Position numbers and translations under genes: made by a program. From Haloarcula nitratireducens (GTDB taxonomy: Archaea > Halobacteriota > Halobacteria > Halobacteriales > Haloarculaceae): 64,000 nucleotides of DNA. Location of the stretch: the NCBI RefSeq assembly GCF_019599505.1, contig NZ_RKLT01000001.1, positions 372,001-436,000 on the forward strand. The letters are read 5' to 3'. This document shows positions 33,013 through 41,351 of this stretch, piece after piece (the stretch's first letter is position 1; the number at the start of each line of letters is the position of its first letter). Under the pieces are notes generated by a model that was not told the DNA's origin, ran no database searches, and saw only the letters and a list, made by a program, of their open reading frames with translations.

Positions 33013-33921
33013 ATGGAGCCAATCGAGCGGTATCGACCCGTCGTCGACGACTGGGAGGCGTTCCGGGCGGCCTGTGAGCGCCCCCTCCCGTCGGCGATCC
33101 GGGTCAACACCGTCAAGGCCACCGTCGAGCGGGTTCGGACGGCTCTGGACGAGGCCGGGGTCGCCCACGAACCGGTCGACTGGCACGACCTGCTGTTCGT
33201 CCTCCCCGGGGATTCGCCGGGGAACAACTGGCCGTACTTCCACGGCTGGACGCACGGCCAGGAGGAGGTGTCGGCGGTGCCGGCCACCGTCCTCGACCCC
33301 GAGCCCGGGGAGCGGGTGTGGGACGCCTGCGCCGCGCCGGGGACGAAGACGACGCAACTGGCCGCACAGATGAACGATTCGGGCGAGGTGGTAGCGACCG
33401 ACAACAACCTCGGGCGCATCTCGGCGCTGCGGAGCAACGCCGAGCGACTGGGCGCGACCAGCGTCGCGGTCACGCACGAGGACGGCCGCAACCACTCGCT
33501 GAAGCCCTTCGGCGGCGAGACCTACGACCGCGCGCTCGTCGACGTGCCCTGTTCCTGTGAGGGGACCGTCCGGAAGAACCCCGACGCCTTCGACGACTGG
33601 TCGCTCTCGCACGTAGAGGGCATCGCCGGCGTCCAGAAAGGCATCCTTACCCGCGCGGTACAGGTGACGGAACCCGGCGGCACGGTCGTCTACTCGACGT
33701 GTACGTTCGCTCCCGAGGAGAACGAGGCCGTCCTCGACCACGTACTCGGCGAAGGAGACTGCGAACTCGTCGAATACGACCTGCCGCTTACCCACCGCGA
33801 GGGCGTCACCGAGTGGGTAGACGAGACGTTCGACCCGAGCGTGACGAAGGCGAAACGCATCTACCCGCATCACAACGACACGGGCGGCTTCTTCTGTGCG
33901 AAACTGGAGGTGACCGGATGA
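33013..33921 (+). CDS. RNA cytosine-C5 methyltransferase (RsmB/NOP2/Sun family)
   Basis: The 302-residue protein begins with a short RNA-binding region, then has the SAM-binding motif WDACAAPGTKTTQLA (about residue 105), the family's catalytic Cys region DVPCSCEGTVRKN (motif IV) and the second Cys STCTFAPEENE (motif VI), so it uses the typical two-cysteine mechanism for 5-methylcytosine in rRNA or tRNA. The last segment GGFFCAKLEV is typical. Its stop overlaps the next gene's start (ATGA), so the two are co-translated. Substrate RNA is not deducible. Confidence 0.88.
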   Translation: MEPIERYRPVVDDWEAFRAACERPLPSAIRVNTVKATVERVRTALDEAGVAHEPVDWHDLLFVLPGDSPGNNWPYFHGWTHGQEEVSAVPATVLDPEPGERVWDACAAPGTKTTQLAAQMNDSGEVVATDNNLGRISALRSNAERLGATSVAVTHEDGRNHSLKPFGGETYDRALVDVPCSCEGTVRKNPDAFDDWSLSHVEGIAGVQKGILTRAVQVTEPGGTVVYSTCTFAPEENEAVLDHVLGEGDCELVEYDLPLTHREGVTEWVDETFDPSVTKAKRIYPHHNDTGGFFCAKLEVTG

Positions 33922-34424
33922 GCAACGACAGCACGCGGTTCACGCGGCTGCCCGAGACCGCCGCCGAGCGGGAGGACGAGGGGCGGGCGACCCGCGAGGA
34001 AGTGCTCGACTTCTGGTCCGAGCGGTTCGGCGTCGACCCCGAGACGTTCGCCGACCACACCTTCTGGGAGCTGGGCGCTGGCAAGATCTGGATATACCGC
34101 GGCGACCCGCCGTCGCCGGTGGATATCGAGGGCCTCGGGATGGCGTTCCTCCGGACGCGACAGGAACACTGGAAGCCGACGCTGGAGGCGGTCCAGCGCT
34201 TCGGTCACCGCGCGAGGCAGAACGTCGTCCACCTCACCGACGAGCAGGCCAGACGGTTCGTCGCCGGCGACGACCAGGAACTCGATTGGGAGGGCGACTG
34301 GGGGTATCTGGTCGTCACGCACGACCTTGCCGGAGAGGCGGAGCCCGCCGGCGTCGGCCTGTTCGTCTACGGCGAGTTGCGCTCGCAGGTGCCGAAGGGC
34401 CGCCGGCGGGACCTCGATACCTGA
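33918..34424 (+). CDS. Conserved protein linked to the RNA methyltransferase (PUA-like)
   Basis: The 168-residue protein has a helical N-terminal region (REEVLDFWSERFGVDPETF) and a beta-rich C-terminal half (VDIEGLGMAFLRTRQEHWKP, VHLTDEQARRFVAGDDQEL, GVGLFVYGELRSQVPKGRRR) that looks like a PUA-type RNA-binding fold. In many archaea the NOP2/Sun enzyme and its PUA partner are one polypeptide; here they are split into two coupled genes. The methyltransferase partner role is inferred from the four-base overlap with the upstream gene. Confidence 0.7.
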   Translation: MSNDSTRFTRLPETAAEREDEGRATREEVLDFWSERFGVDPETFADHTFWELGAGKIWIYRGDPPSPVDIEGLGMAFLRTRQEHWKPTLEAVQRFGHRARQNVVHLTDEQARRFVAGDDQELDWEGDWGYLVVTHDLAGEAEPAGVGLFVYGELRSQVPKGRRRDLDT

Positions 34425-34452
34425 GCGTTCTCGCCGATTACAGCCGCAACGG

Positions 34453-34662
34453 TCACTGCTGTTCGTGGACCGGGAACGCCACCTCGACCGTGGTCTTGTA
34501 CTCCGTTATCTGTCCGTTCTCGACGTTGGCCGTCCAGTCCTCGACCTCGATCCCGTGGATGTCGTCGATGGTCTCGCTGGCCTGCGCGACCGCCTCGCGG
34601 GCCGCGTCTTCCCACGATTCGCTGGACGTACCGAGCACCTTGACTATCTTGACTGCCGTCAT
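34453..34662 (-). CDS. Dodecin (flavin-binding)
   Basis: The 69-residue protein begins MTAVKIVKVLGTSSESWEDA and continues AAREAVAQASETIDDIHGIE. This is the dodecin plan: a strand, one helix and two strands, with the conserved Trp in WTANVENGQ used to stack flavins, and a length typical of the family. Haloarchaeal dodecin binds riboflavin and its derivatives as a dodecamer and stores or protects flavin. The gene lies alone, downstream of the RNA-modification pair on the other strand. Confidence 0.9.
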   Translation of the reverse strand: MTAVKIVKVLGTSSESWEDAAREAVAQASETIDDIHGIEVEDWTANVENGQITEYKTTVEVAFPVHEQQ

Positions 34663-34765
34663 AGCGGTTGCGCTACCGCGGGAGCGGCGATAACTATGCG
34701 TCGGCTATCGACGCTCGCGGAGAGTAAGACGGCGATACGAACTCGCGGGCGGCGTTCGACTCCCC

Positions 34766-36307
34766 CTACTCGCGCTCGCGAACCGTCCCGCCGCTCAACC
34801 CTTCCCACTCGACTCGGTAGCCCAGCCTGGAGAGCACCGCGCTAGCGTCGTCGATGCCGTACGGGTCCAGCGCGGCTTCGACGTCCGATAGCGAGACGCC
34901 GGCCTCGATATCGTCCGCGACGGCGGAGAGTACCGACGGTCGAACGAGCGTGCGCCCCACCAGTTCGTGGTCGGGAAACGACTTCTCGGCGAGGGCGTCC
35001 TCGCTGACGCCGAGTTCGTCGGCGAGGGCGGCCAGCGGGATCGCGTCGTCGCCGGGGCGCAGTTCCGCGGGGATGTCGGCGGCGCTCTCGGCGACCAGTT
35101 CGGCCTCGTAGGGGCGGAGCGCGTCGCGGACGTCCTTGACGCTGACCGTCCCCGAGTACGGGACGACGCGGTGGTCCTGCGCTTCCAACGTCTCGCCGAC
35201 GCCCAGCGACTCGTCGACGGCGACGACCATCTCCACGTCCTCCAGGCTGGCGAATCTGTCGAGCTTCTTTCGGACGTACTCCGGAGTCCAGAAGCCCATC
35301 ACCTCGAAGAAGACGCGGAACGGAGCGTCGCTGTCGCTCGTGTCTCTGACCTCGCTCGTTCCGCCGGGTCGCCACTCGAAGGCGAAGTCGGGGACGACGA
35401 CGTGCTCGCCGGCGGCGAGCGGTTCGGGCTCGCGGACGAGCCCCCAGTCGAGGTCCAGCGCCGAGAAGCGGGCGGCGAAGTCGGCTTCGACGCCGCTGTC
35501 GTAGGTCACCTCGGTCACGGGCTCGACGCCGGGAACCGAGACGTCGTCCTGCGAGAGGAGGAGTTCGCGCTCGGTCCCCCGGTCGTCGATCGTCGCCGTC
35601 AGCTCCCACTCGGCGGCCCCGGCGACCGTCCGGAGCAGGCGGGCGAACCGCGTCCCGTACCGCCGCGTGTTCGAGAACAGCGCGTCCGGGCCGGTGACGA
35701 CGACCTCTCGGCCGTCCGGCGTCTTTCGGATCTCGTACATCAGCCGGAGTCGCTTGACCGCCGAGACGAGCGTCGTCGGGTCGGACGAGCGGACCCTGAC
35801 CTCGGTGGCGTCGAACAGCGCCGTCTGCGCGAGCGACAGGTTGTACTGGACGCGGAGCTCCGCGGGCGACCAGCGAGAGTCGACGGCCGCGAGCACCTGC
35901 CGGTCGTCCAGGTCGGCGTACAGCGACGACTCGACCGCGTCCCTACCGACCCCGAGTCTGTCGGCCGCCCGGTCGAGCGCCGCCGCCCGCTCGCTCTCGG
36001 TGACGACGCCGACGGCTTCGGCGGCCTCGAACGCCCGCTTTCTGGCGCGTTCGGGCGGCACGTCGGCCCGCGTCTCGAAGGTCGCCTCGCGGTCGACGAG
36101 CTTGGCGAACCCGCGGACGAGTTTGAAGTCCTCGGCCTCGCCTTCGAGGTCGGCGAGCGCGGCCTGTAACTCCGACCGAGTCTCGCCGACGTGACCCTGA
36201 CACACGCCGAGGACGCGGGCCGCGAGGTGGTCGTCTCCCCCGTCGGCGAACTGCGGGTGGTAGCCGCCACCGGCTCGGGAGACGCGGAGCAAGTCCTTCG
36301 TCAGCAC
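34766..36307 (-). CDS. Bax1-like (DUF790) nuclease, XPB partner
   Basis: Started at GTG 36307, the 513-residue product begins MLTKDLLRVSRAGGGYHPQF, the conserved Bax1/DUF790 N-terminus. It has an all-helical first half and a C-terminal nuclease-like region with VVPDFAFEWRPG and FEVMGFWTPEYVRKKLDRF, consistent with the reported endonuclease core. Bax1 binds archaeal XPB helicase and cuts unwound DNA in repair. The XPB-like gene lies upstream on the same strand, separated by a DUF389 gene. A TATA-like CTTTTG box 27 bases upstream supports the GTG start over a TTG at 36334. Confidence 0.85.
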   Translation of the reverse strand: MLTKDLLRVSRAGGGYHPQFADGGDDHLAARVLGVCQGHVGETRSELQAALADLEGEAEDFKLVRGFAKLVDREATFETRADVPPERARKRAFEAAEAVGVVTESERAAALDRAADRLGVGRDAVESSLYADLDDRQVLAAVDSRWSPAELRVQYNLSLAQTALFDATEVRVRSSDPTTLVSAVKRLRLMYEIRKTPDGREVVVTGPDALFSNTRRYGTRFARLLRTVAGAAEWELTATIDDRGTERELLLSQDDVSVPGVEPVTEVTYDSGVEADFAARFSALDLDWGLVREPEPLAAGEHVVVPDFAFEWRPGGTSEVRDTSDSDAPFRVFFEVMGFWTPEYVRKKLDRFASLEDVEMVVAVDESLGVGETLEAQDHRVVPYSGTVSVKDVRDALRPYEAELVAESAADIPAELRPGDDAIPLAALADELGVSEDALAEKSFPDHELVGRTLVRPSVLSAVADDIEAGVSLSDVEAALDPYGIDDASAVLSRLGYRVEWEGLSGGTVRERE

Positions 36308-36331
36308 GACTGCCTCTCCGGCGGCGACGGC

Positions 36332-36337
36332 CAAAAG
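36332..36337 (-). promoter_or_regulatory. TATA-like box for the Bax1 gene
   Basis: CTTTTG on the minus strand is centred about 27 bases before the GTG at 36307. The gene may thus have its own promoter despite the upstream same-strand gene ending 37 bases away. Confidence 0.4.
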
Positions 36338-36344
36338 TCCCGCG

Positions 36345-37619
36345 TCAGGCTCCCTCGGTCTGGCGGTCCACGAAGCTCACTTCCACGCTCGTCTCCTGCC
36401 CGATAGCCGGGGTGACGGCGGCGTCCAGTCGCCCGGCCAACTGCGGGTACGCCTCGCCGTCGGGCCGACTCACCTCGACGGTGACCTCTCGGTCCAGTTC
36501 GTAGACGGAGACGCCCCCGAACTGGGTCCGCACGGACAGCAGCCGGAGCCGCTCGTAGGCCTCCTCGTTCAGTACCTCCTCGACGGCGTCGTTGACCGAC
36601 GTCTCGACTTGCATCTGTCGCGCGGTCACCGTGGTCGCGCCGGCGAACGTCGCCAGCAACACCGCGAGCGCCAGCACCGTCGGCGCGTACTTCTTAGCCG
36701 TCCCGAGCGTCGGCTCGCCGTCGGGCCAGTCCCAGGGCCGGAACCCGAGTCCCCAGAGGACCGAGAACCCGGCCAGGTTGACCGAGGCCGCGTTCACCAC
36801 CAGGAGGATGCCGGCCCCGAGCGCGATCGCCGGAATCCCCCACGCGAGCCCGATACCGACGGCGGCGGCGGCCGGAATGAGCGCGGCCGCGATCATCACG
36901 CCGACGAGCGAGACGGGTAGCGCCGTCGCGAGGCCGAACGCGCCGGCGGCCCCGGCGCAGATCCCGACGGCCATCGAGAGGAAGCCCGGGGAGATGCGCT
37001 GGGATATCTGCTGGACCGTCCCGACGCGCAACTGGCCGGGAACGAATCCGCCGTAGCGGAGGACCATCCCGAAGGCGGCCGCACTGACGACGGCGAGCGT
37101 CAGCCCGAGTATCTGGTCGCGAAACCCCTCCTTGACCAGCGACCGATCGTCGAGCGCCGTCCCGACGGAGGCCGTCAGCGCTGACCCGACCTGCGGCGCG
37201 ATGACCATCGAGCCGACGACGACGGCCGGCGAGTCCAACAGGAGCCCCGCCGTCGCCACCACCGCGCTCAGGATAGTCATTCCGTAGTACGTGATAGCAC
37301 CGGGATTCATCCCGACCGCCCGACCCCGGAGCTCGTCGTGTGAGATGCGGTCGTCGTGACGTTCCGTCGTGGCGGTCTGATTGGAGCGGGACGTCTCCAC
37401 CGACCCGATGACGGCGTAGCGGTCTGGGTCCATCCCCGCCGCTTCGAGCTCTCGGAACACCTCGTCGACGGCCTCCGGCGGGAGCGGGAACTGAAAGAGC
37501 GACGCCTCCTCGTGATTGCTCTTCTCCTCCATCTCCACGTAGCTTATCTCGCGGTCGTCGAGGACTTCCTGAACCGCTTCCAGGTGGTCGTCGACGACGC
37601 GTATCTGTATCAGACGCAC
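36345..37619 (-). CDS. DUF389/TIGR00341-family membrane protein
   Basis: Started at GTG 37619, the 424-residue product begins MRLIQIRVVDDHLEAVQEVL, a soluble domain of about 110 residues, then a linker and at least six membrane spans from about residue 145 (YYGMTILSAVVATAGLLLDS, SPAVVVGSMVIAPQVGSA, LGLTLAVVSAAAFGM, and others), and ends with another soluble region. This is the DUF389 family, of unknown function. It lies between the XPB-like and Bax1-like genes on the same strand, which is unusual. An in-frame start at 37808 would overlap the upstream helicase gene. Confidence 0.82.
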   Translation of the reverse strand: MRLIQIRVVDDHLEAVQEVLDDREISYVEMEEKSNHEEASLFQFPLPPEAVDEVFRELEAAGMDPDRYAVIGSVETSRSNQTATTERHDDRISHDELRGRAVGMNPGAITYYGMTILSAVVATAGLLLDSPAVVVGSMVIAPQVGSALTASVGTALDDRSLVKEGFRDQILGLTLAVVSAAAFGMVLRYGGFVPGQLRVGTVQQISQRISPGFLSMAVGICAGAAGAFGLATALPVSLVGVMIAAALIPAAAAVGIGLAWGIPAIALGAGILLVVNAASVNLAGFSVLWGLGFRPWDWPDGEPTLGTAKKYAPTVLALAVLLATFAGATTVTARQMQVETSVNDAVEEVLNEEAYERLRLLSVRTQFGGVSVYELDREVTVEVSRPDGEAYPQLAGRLDAAVTPAIGQETSVEVSFVDRQTEGA

Positions 37620-37740
37620 CGCTCGCGCCTCCGCATCGCTATCGAGTCGAGAGAGAACAGCGACTGCATCTACTCGGATATACCGGCCGACGCCGGTTAT
37701 GTATTCGGGCCGGAAGCGCTCAGATCTCAACCGAGAGACA

Positions 37741-39075
37741 CTATCGCCGCCGTCGCGCCACGCGCTCCTCGGCCGTCTCCTCGGTGACGAGCTCGTAGAG
37801 GAGCGCACGCGAGCCGTCGGCCTTCGGGCGGAGAATCCGCCCGAGCCGCTGGGTGAACTCCCGTTCCGACCCGCTACCCGAGAGGACGACGGCGACGTTG
37901 GCGTCGGGGACGTCCACGCCCTCGTCGAGGACGTTCGCCGTCACGACCCGGGAGTACGTGCCGTCGCGGAACCGTTCGATGATCTCCCGGCGCTCGCCCG
38001 CGCCCGTCTCGTGGGTGATCGCCGGGAGCAGGAACCGCTCCGAGAGCCGGTAGACGAGGTCGGTGTAGGCGGTGAAGACGATGACGCGGTCCTCGCGGTG
38101 GCGGTCGAGGATCTCAGCGAGCCGTTCGACCTTCCGCTCGGCGTTCATCATCACCTCGCGGGCGCGTTGCTTGGCGAGCAACGCCTCGCGGGCCGCGGGG
38201 TCGGTCCCCGAGCGCTTGACGAGTTCCCGATAGTCGCTCCCGGAACGCAGTTCGATGCCCGACCGGGCCAGGTAGTCGGTGAAGGTTCCCTGTTCCGCTT
38301 CGTAGCGCTCGCGCTCGTCGGGCGTCAGCGCGACCTCGACGCGCTTGATGTCGTAGTTCGCGAGGTGGTCGCCGGCGAGGTCGTCGACGTCCACGCGGTG
38401 GACGAGCGGCCCGACGAGTTCCTCGACGACCTCGTGAGCGCCGTCGGGCCGCTCGAAGGTCGCCGTCAGGCCCATGCGGGCGGGCGCGGCGAGCAGTCTG
38501 GCGATGTCGCGGTAGCCCTCCCCGCCGAGGTGGTGGACCTCGTCGAAGACGACCAGCCCGAACCGGTCGCCCAGTTCGTCAGCCCGGAGGTACGCCGAGT
38601 CGTAGGTGGCGACGGTGACGGCTTCGATCCGCTGCTCGCCGCCCCCGAGTCGGCCGATGGGGCGGTCGAACTCCCGTTCGAGCTCGCGCTGCCACTGCTC
38701 TAAGAGGTCGATGGTCGGCACGACCACGAGCGCGGCCGTTCCGAGGGCGACCATCGCGGCGATGCCGATGACCGTCTTCCCGCTCCCGGTCGGCAGTTCC
38801 AGACAGCCGCGGTCGCCGGCCTCGCGCCACGCCGAAAGCGCGGTCTCCTGATACCCGCGAAGGTCGTACGTCGTCGAGAGATCGAGCGCGGGGGCGTCGA
38901 GGACTCGGTCGGTGTACTCGAGACCGCGGCCTTCGAGGGCATCGAGCAGCGCGGCGTATCCGTGAGCGGGCGCTCGTCCGCTCTCCGAGCGAGCGTCCCG
39001 CTCGACGCCGGGGAGGGCCACCTTCGGGTTCCCGGTGACGCGGATCGTCCCGTCTTCGAACGTCAACTCCAGCAC
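37741..39075 (-). CDS. XPB-like superfamily 2 DNA helicase
   Basis: The 444-residue protein has Walker A LPTGSGKT, the DEAH-type box VVFDEVHHL, the motif III segment MGLTATFERPDG, the second RecA-like domain with VIVFTAYTDLVYRLSER and the arginine-finger region QRLGRILRPK. The N-terminal segment (residues 1-75) lacks an obvious catalytic motif and could hold the damage-recognition domain of XPB. XPB unwinds DNA near lesions for nucleotide excision repair. The Bax1-like nuclease gene follows on the same strand, so together they form the archaeal XPB/Bax1 module, interrupted by DUF389. Confidence 0.87.
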   Translation of the reverse strand: MLELTFEDGTIRVTGNPKVALPGVERDARSESGRAPAHGYAALLDALEGRGLEYTDRVLDAPALDLSTTYDLRGYQETALSAWREAGDRGCLELPTGSGKTVIGIAAMVALGTAALVVVPTIDLLEQWQRELEREFDRPIGRLGGGEQRIEAVTVATYDSAYLRADELGDRFGLVVFDEVHHLGGEGYRDIARLLAAPARMGLTATFERPDGAHEVVEELVGPLVHRVDVDDLAGDHLANYDIKRVEVALTPDERERYEAEQGTFTDYLARSGIELRSGSDYRELVKRSGTDPAAREALLAKQRAREVMMNAERKVERLAEILDRHREDRVIVFTAYTDLVYRLSERFLLPAITHETGAGERREIIERFRDGTYSRVVTANVLDEGVDVPDANVAVVLSGSGSEREFTQRLGRILRPKADGSRALLYELVTEETAEERVARRRR

Positions 39076-39275
39076 GCTCTGCGGTTGGCCGCAGTCGCGG
39101 ATAACGCTTTCCCGCGGCAGGATGGTGAGCTGGAGTCGGCCGACTGAGCGGCCGATAAATGTGCTAATACGGGCGATTTATTCACCCACCTTATAGTGGT
39201 TGGAGTTCAACCCCCCGGATGGGTTTCGGGCAGTGGCCTGCAGACTCATCCGGAACCCGCGCGGATGGCAAATAC

Positions 39276-40016
39276 ATGACAGCTACGCTCCGAGCGTCCG
39301 TCGGTCTCGTCGCGGTACTCGTCCTGGCGACGACGGTGTCGCCGGCGGTAGCGGCGGAACCGGCGGTCAGGTCACCCGACGATGCTGAGTTGCATCACGC
39401 AGTCAGTACCGGCGGGATGCCCGGCCTCGGAACGGGAGACGACCGTCTGGAGGCATCCACTCTGCTCCAACTCCAGGACGGACTGTTCAGCGTGAGCCTC
39501 CCCGTCACGGACGTCGTTCCGGTGGTTCCGGCCGTCGCCGGCTACACCAGATTCGGTGACGGCGACCCGCTGGAACACGAGACGCGCCAGCAACTCCTCG
39601 ACGCCATCACCACCGATCCCGGCGTCTACGTCACCGAACTCGCTCGCGAGACGGACACCCACGTCTCGACGACCCGCTATCACCTCCGCGTCCTCGTCGA
39701 CGAAGGGCTGATACAGCGGACGAACGAGAACGGACGGAGCTATCTGTTCCCGGCACGCGCCGAGAACAGCGTCTCGCCGGCGACGGTAGAGGACGGGACG
39801 CGGCGTGCCCTCCTCGACGCACTGGACCGACACGGGCCCGCGACGGGCGGCGAGCTCGCCGAACGGGTGAGCCTCACGAAGAGCACTGTCTCCTACCATC
39901 TGCAGCGACTTCAGGAAGACGGACTGATCGACCGGCAGCGTGACGGCCGAGCGACTATCAACGCGCTCGCGGACGGTATCGACGGGGCGTTCGCCCCGAC
40001 CGCCGACGACGACTGA
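39276..40016 (+). CDS. Membrane-anchored or secreted-tailed winged-helix regulator
   Basis: From the ATG at 39276 the 246-residue protein starts MTATLRASVGLVAVLVLATT, a signal-peptide-like segment ending at AVAAEP, followed by a Ser/Gly-rich stretch and a weakly hydrophobic span (SLPVTDVVPVVPAVAGYTRF). It then has two winged-helix domains: RQQLLDAITTDPGVYVTELA with STTRYHLRVLVDEGLIQRT, and RRALLDALDRHGPATGGELA with KSTVSYHLQRLQEDGLIDRQ. The layout fits a one-component regulator with an external segment and cytoplasmic DNA-binding part. A TATA box (TTATAG, near 39192) about 27 bases before an upstream in-frame ATG at 39219 leaves the start uncertain. Confidence 0.7.
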   Translation: MTATLRASVGLVAVLVLATTVSPAVAAEPAVRSPDDAELHHAVSTGGMPGLGTGDDRLEASTLLQLQDGLFSVSLPVTDVVPVVPAVAGYTRFGDGDPLEHETRQQLLDAITTDPGVYVTELARETDTHVSTTRYHLRVLVDEGLIQRTNENGRSYLFPARAENSVSPATVEDGTRRALLDALDRHGPATGGELAERVSLTKSTVSYHLQRLQEDGLIDRQRDGRATINALADGIDGAFAPTADDD

Positions 40017-40338
40017 TAGTACCGGTCCGTCAGAACGGATTTTTTCGTCTGCTTCGTCGCTCGATGCCCTGTTCGCGGACGAGAACACCTGTTGGTCCTA
40101 CGTGCTCGCGTTCGAGTACCGCGGATACGCCGTCACCGTCGACAGCGCGACCCGGTATCGGTTCTCGCGGGTCGGAGCCGACGGCTGATCGACTCTTCCG
40201 CTTCGAGTACGGCCGTGAAGACCGTCGAGAGACGCTGCAACCCGCTCTGAGAATACAGTCGATATACCGGCTGAAAATCCGGATATCCGTATATTATGGC
40301 GTCCGTAATAATGCACCCGCGGGCCGACTTCCGAGCGC
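40017..40338. other. Gap with a start-less reading frame and the DUF1328 promoter
   Basis: A frame ending at 40188 reads protein-like (ALFADENTCWSYVLAFEYRG, then VTVDSATRYRF) but has no ATG near a promoter; the only in-frame start is a GTG leaving 28 residues. It may be a fragment of a lost gene. Further right, TATATTATGG near 40290 is the likely promoter of the DUF1328 gene. No full gene is supported. Confidence 0.4.
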
Positions 40339-40524
40339 ATGCTACAGAACGCCATGACACCGCTGCAATCGGGCGGGTTCCTCGAGTTCGCACTCCTCTT
40401 TCTGGTCTTAGCCATCGTCGCCGGCGTGGCCGGGTTCCGAGGTATCGCCGGTCTCAGCATGAGGATCGCGAAGATACTGGTACTCGTCTTCCTCGTGCTC
40501 ATGGTCGTCAGCCTCTTGCTGTAG
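40339..40524 (+). CDS. DUF1328-family small membrane protein
   Basis: The 61-residue protein has two hydrophobic spans, [16 protein letters not shown] (about residues 18-33) and [15 protein letters not shown] at the C-terminus, joined by [13 protein letters not shown]. This matches DUF1328, a widespread small membrane protein of unknown role. Archaeal-type promoter TATATTATGG lies about 50 bases upstream. Confidence 0.8.
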   Translation: MLQNAMTPLQSGGFLEFALLFLVLAIVAGVAGFRGIAGLSMRIAKILVLVFLVLMVVSLLL

Positions 40525-40571
40525 GGATCGGCGGCGACGGACCCTGGACGAGCGGCGACGTTTCTGAATCC

Positions 40572-40577
40572 TTTTAT
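40572..40577 (+). promoter_or_regulatory. TATA-like box for grpE
   Basis: TTTTAT is centred about 27 bases before the ATG at 40601, giving a leaderless grpE transcript. Confidence 0.5.
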
Positions 40578-40600
40578 TCGTGTGACGGTACGCTTCGAGT

Positions 40601-41266
40601 ATGACTGACCAGGACGCCGCCGAGGAGCGATCGACCGACGCGGCGGTCGATACCGAGGACGTCGAGAGCGCGCCCGACGACGTCGATGCGGCCGACGTCG
40701 ATCTCGACGACGTCACCGACGGCGAGACGGCAGACCAGGACCTCGTCGAGCGGGTCGCCGACTCGGACCCCGAGGCGATCGCCCGCGAACTGACCGCGCT
40801 GCGGAGCCGCGCCGACAGCCTGGAATCGCAGGTCGAGACCCTCGACGGGGAGACGGCGGAGTTAGAGGACAAGCTCAAGCGCAAACAGGCGGAGTTCCAG
40901 AACTACAAGAAGCGGATGAAAAAGCGCCGCGAGGAGGAGAAACAGCGCGCCACCGAGGACCTCGTGAGCCGCGTCCTCGACGTGCGCGACAACCTCGAAC
41001 GGGCGCTCGAACAGGACGAGGACGCCGACATCCGCGCCGGCGTCGAATCGACGCTTCGCCAGCTCGACGACGTGCTGGCCGCCGAGAGCGTCGAGGTCAT
41101 CGACCCCCAGCCCGGCGAGGACGTCGACCCGACCCAGCATCAAGTCCTCGCGAAGGTCGAGAGCGACGAGGAGGCCGGCGCTATCGCGGACGTGCACCGC
41201 CCCGGCTACGAGATGGCCGAGAAAGTGCTCCGCGAGGCGCAGGTCACCGTCAGCGAAGAGGAGTAG
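40601..41266 (+). CDS. grpE: GrpE, Hsp70 nucleotide exchange factor
   Basis: The 221-residue protein has a very acidic disordered N-terminus (residues 1-65), a long coiled coil (LESQVETLDGETAELEDKLK, AEFQNYKKRMKKR) and the GrpE beta domain with SVEVIDPQPGEDVDPTQHQV and HRPGYEMAEKVLREAQVTVS. The sequence FQNYKKR matches the GrpE signature. It exchanges ADP on DnaK. It comes before dnaK and dnaJ but is separated from dnaK by two secreted-protein genes on the other strand. Confidence 0.92.
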   Translation: MTDQDAAEERSTDAAVDTEDVESAPDDVDAADVDLDDVTDGETADQDLVERVADSDPEAIARELTALRSRADSLESQVETLDGETAELEDKLKRKQAEFQNYKKRMKKRREEEKQRATEDLVSRVLDVRDNLERALEQDEDADIRAGVESTLRQLDDVLAAESVEVIDPQPGEDVDPTQHQVLAKVESDEEAGAIADVHRPGYEMAEKVLREAQVTVSEEE

Positions 41267-41351
41267 CGCCGCTTACGGGGTGCGTTCTTTCGGTAGGTAA
41301 AAAGGACTGCGGCAGTCGGTTCGCGCGTGAACCGGTTCTCTGCGACAGCTA

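Noticed and set aside
40070..40188. Short protein-like frame without ATG
   Set aside because: No start codon or promoter close by except a GTG leaving 28 residues; recorded only as a possible fragment.
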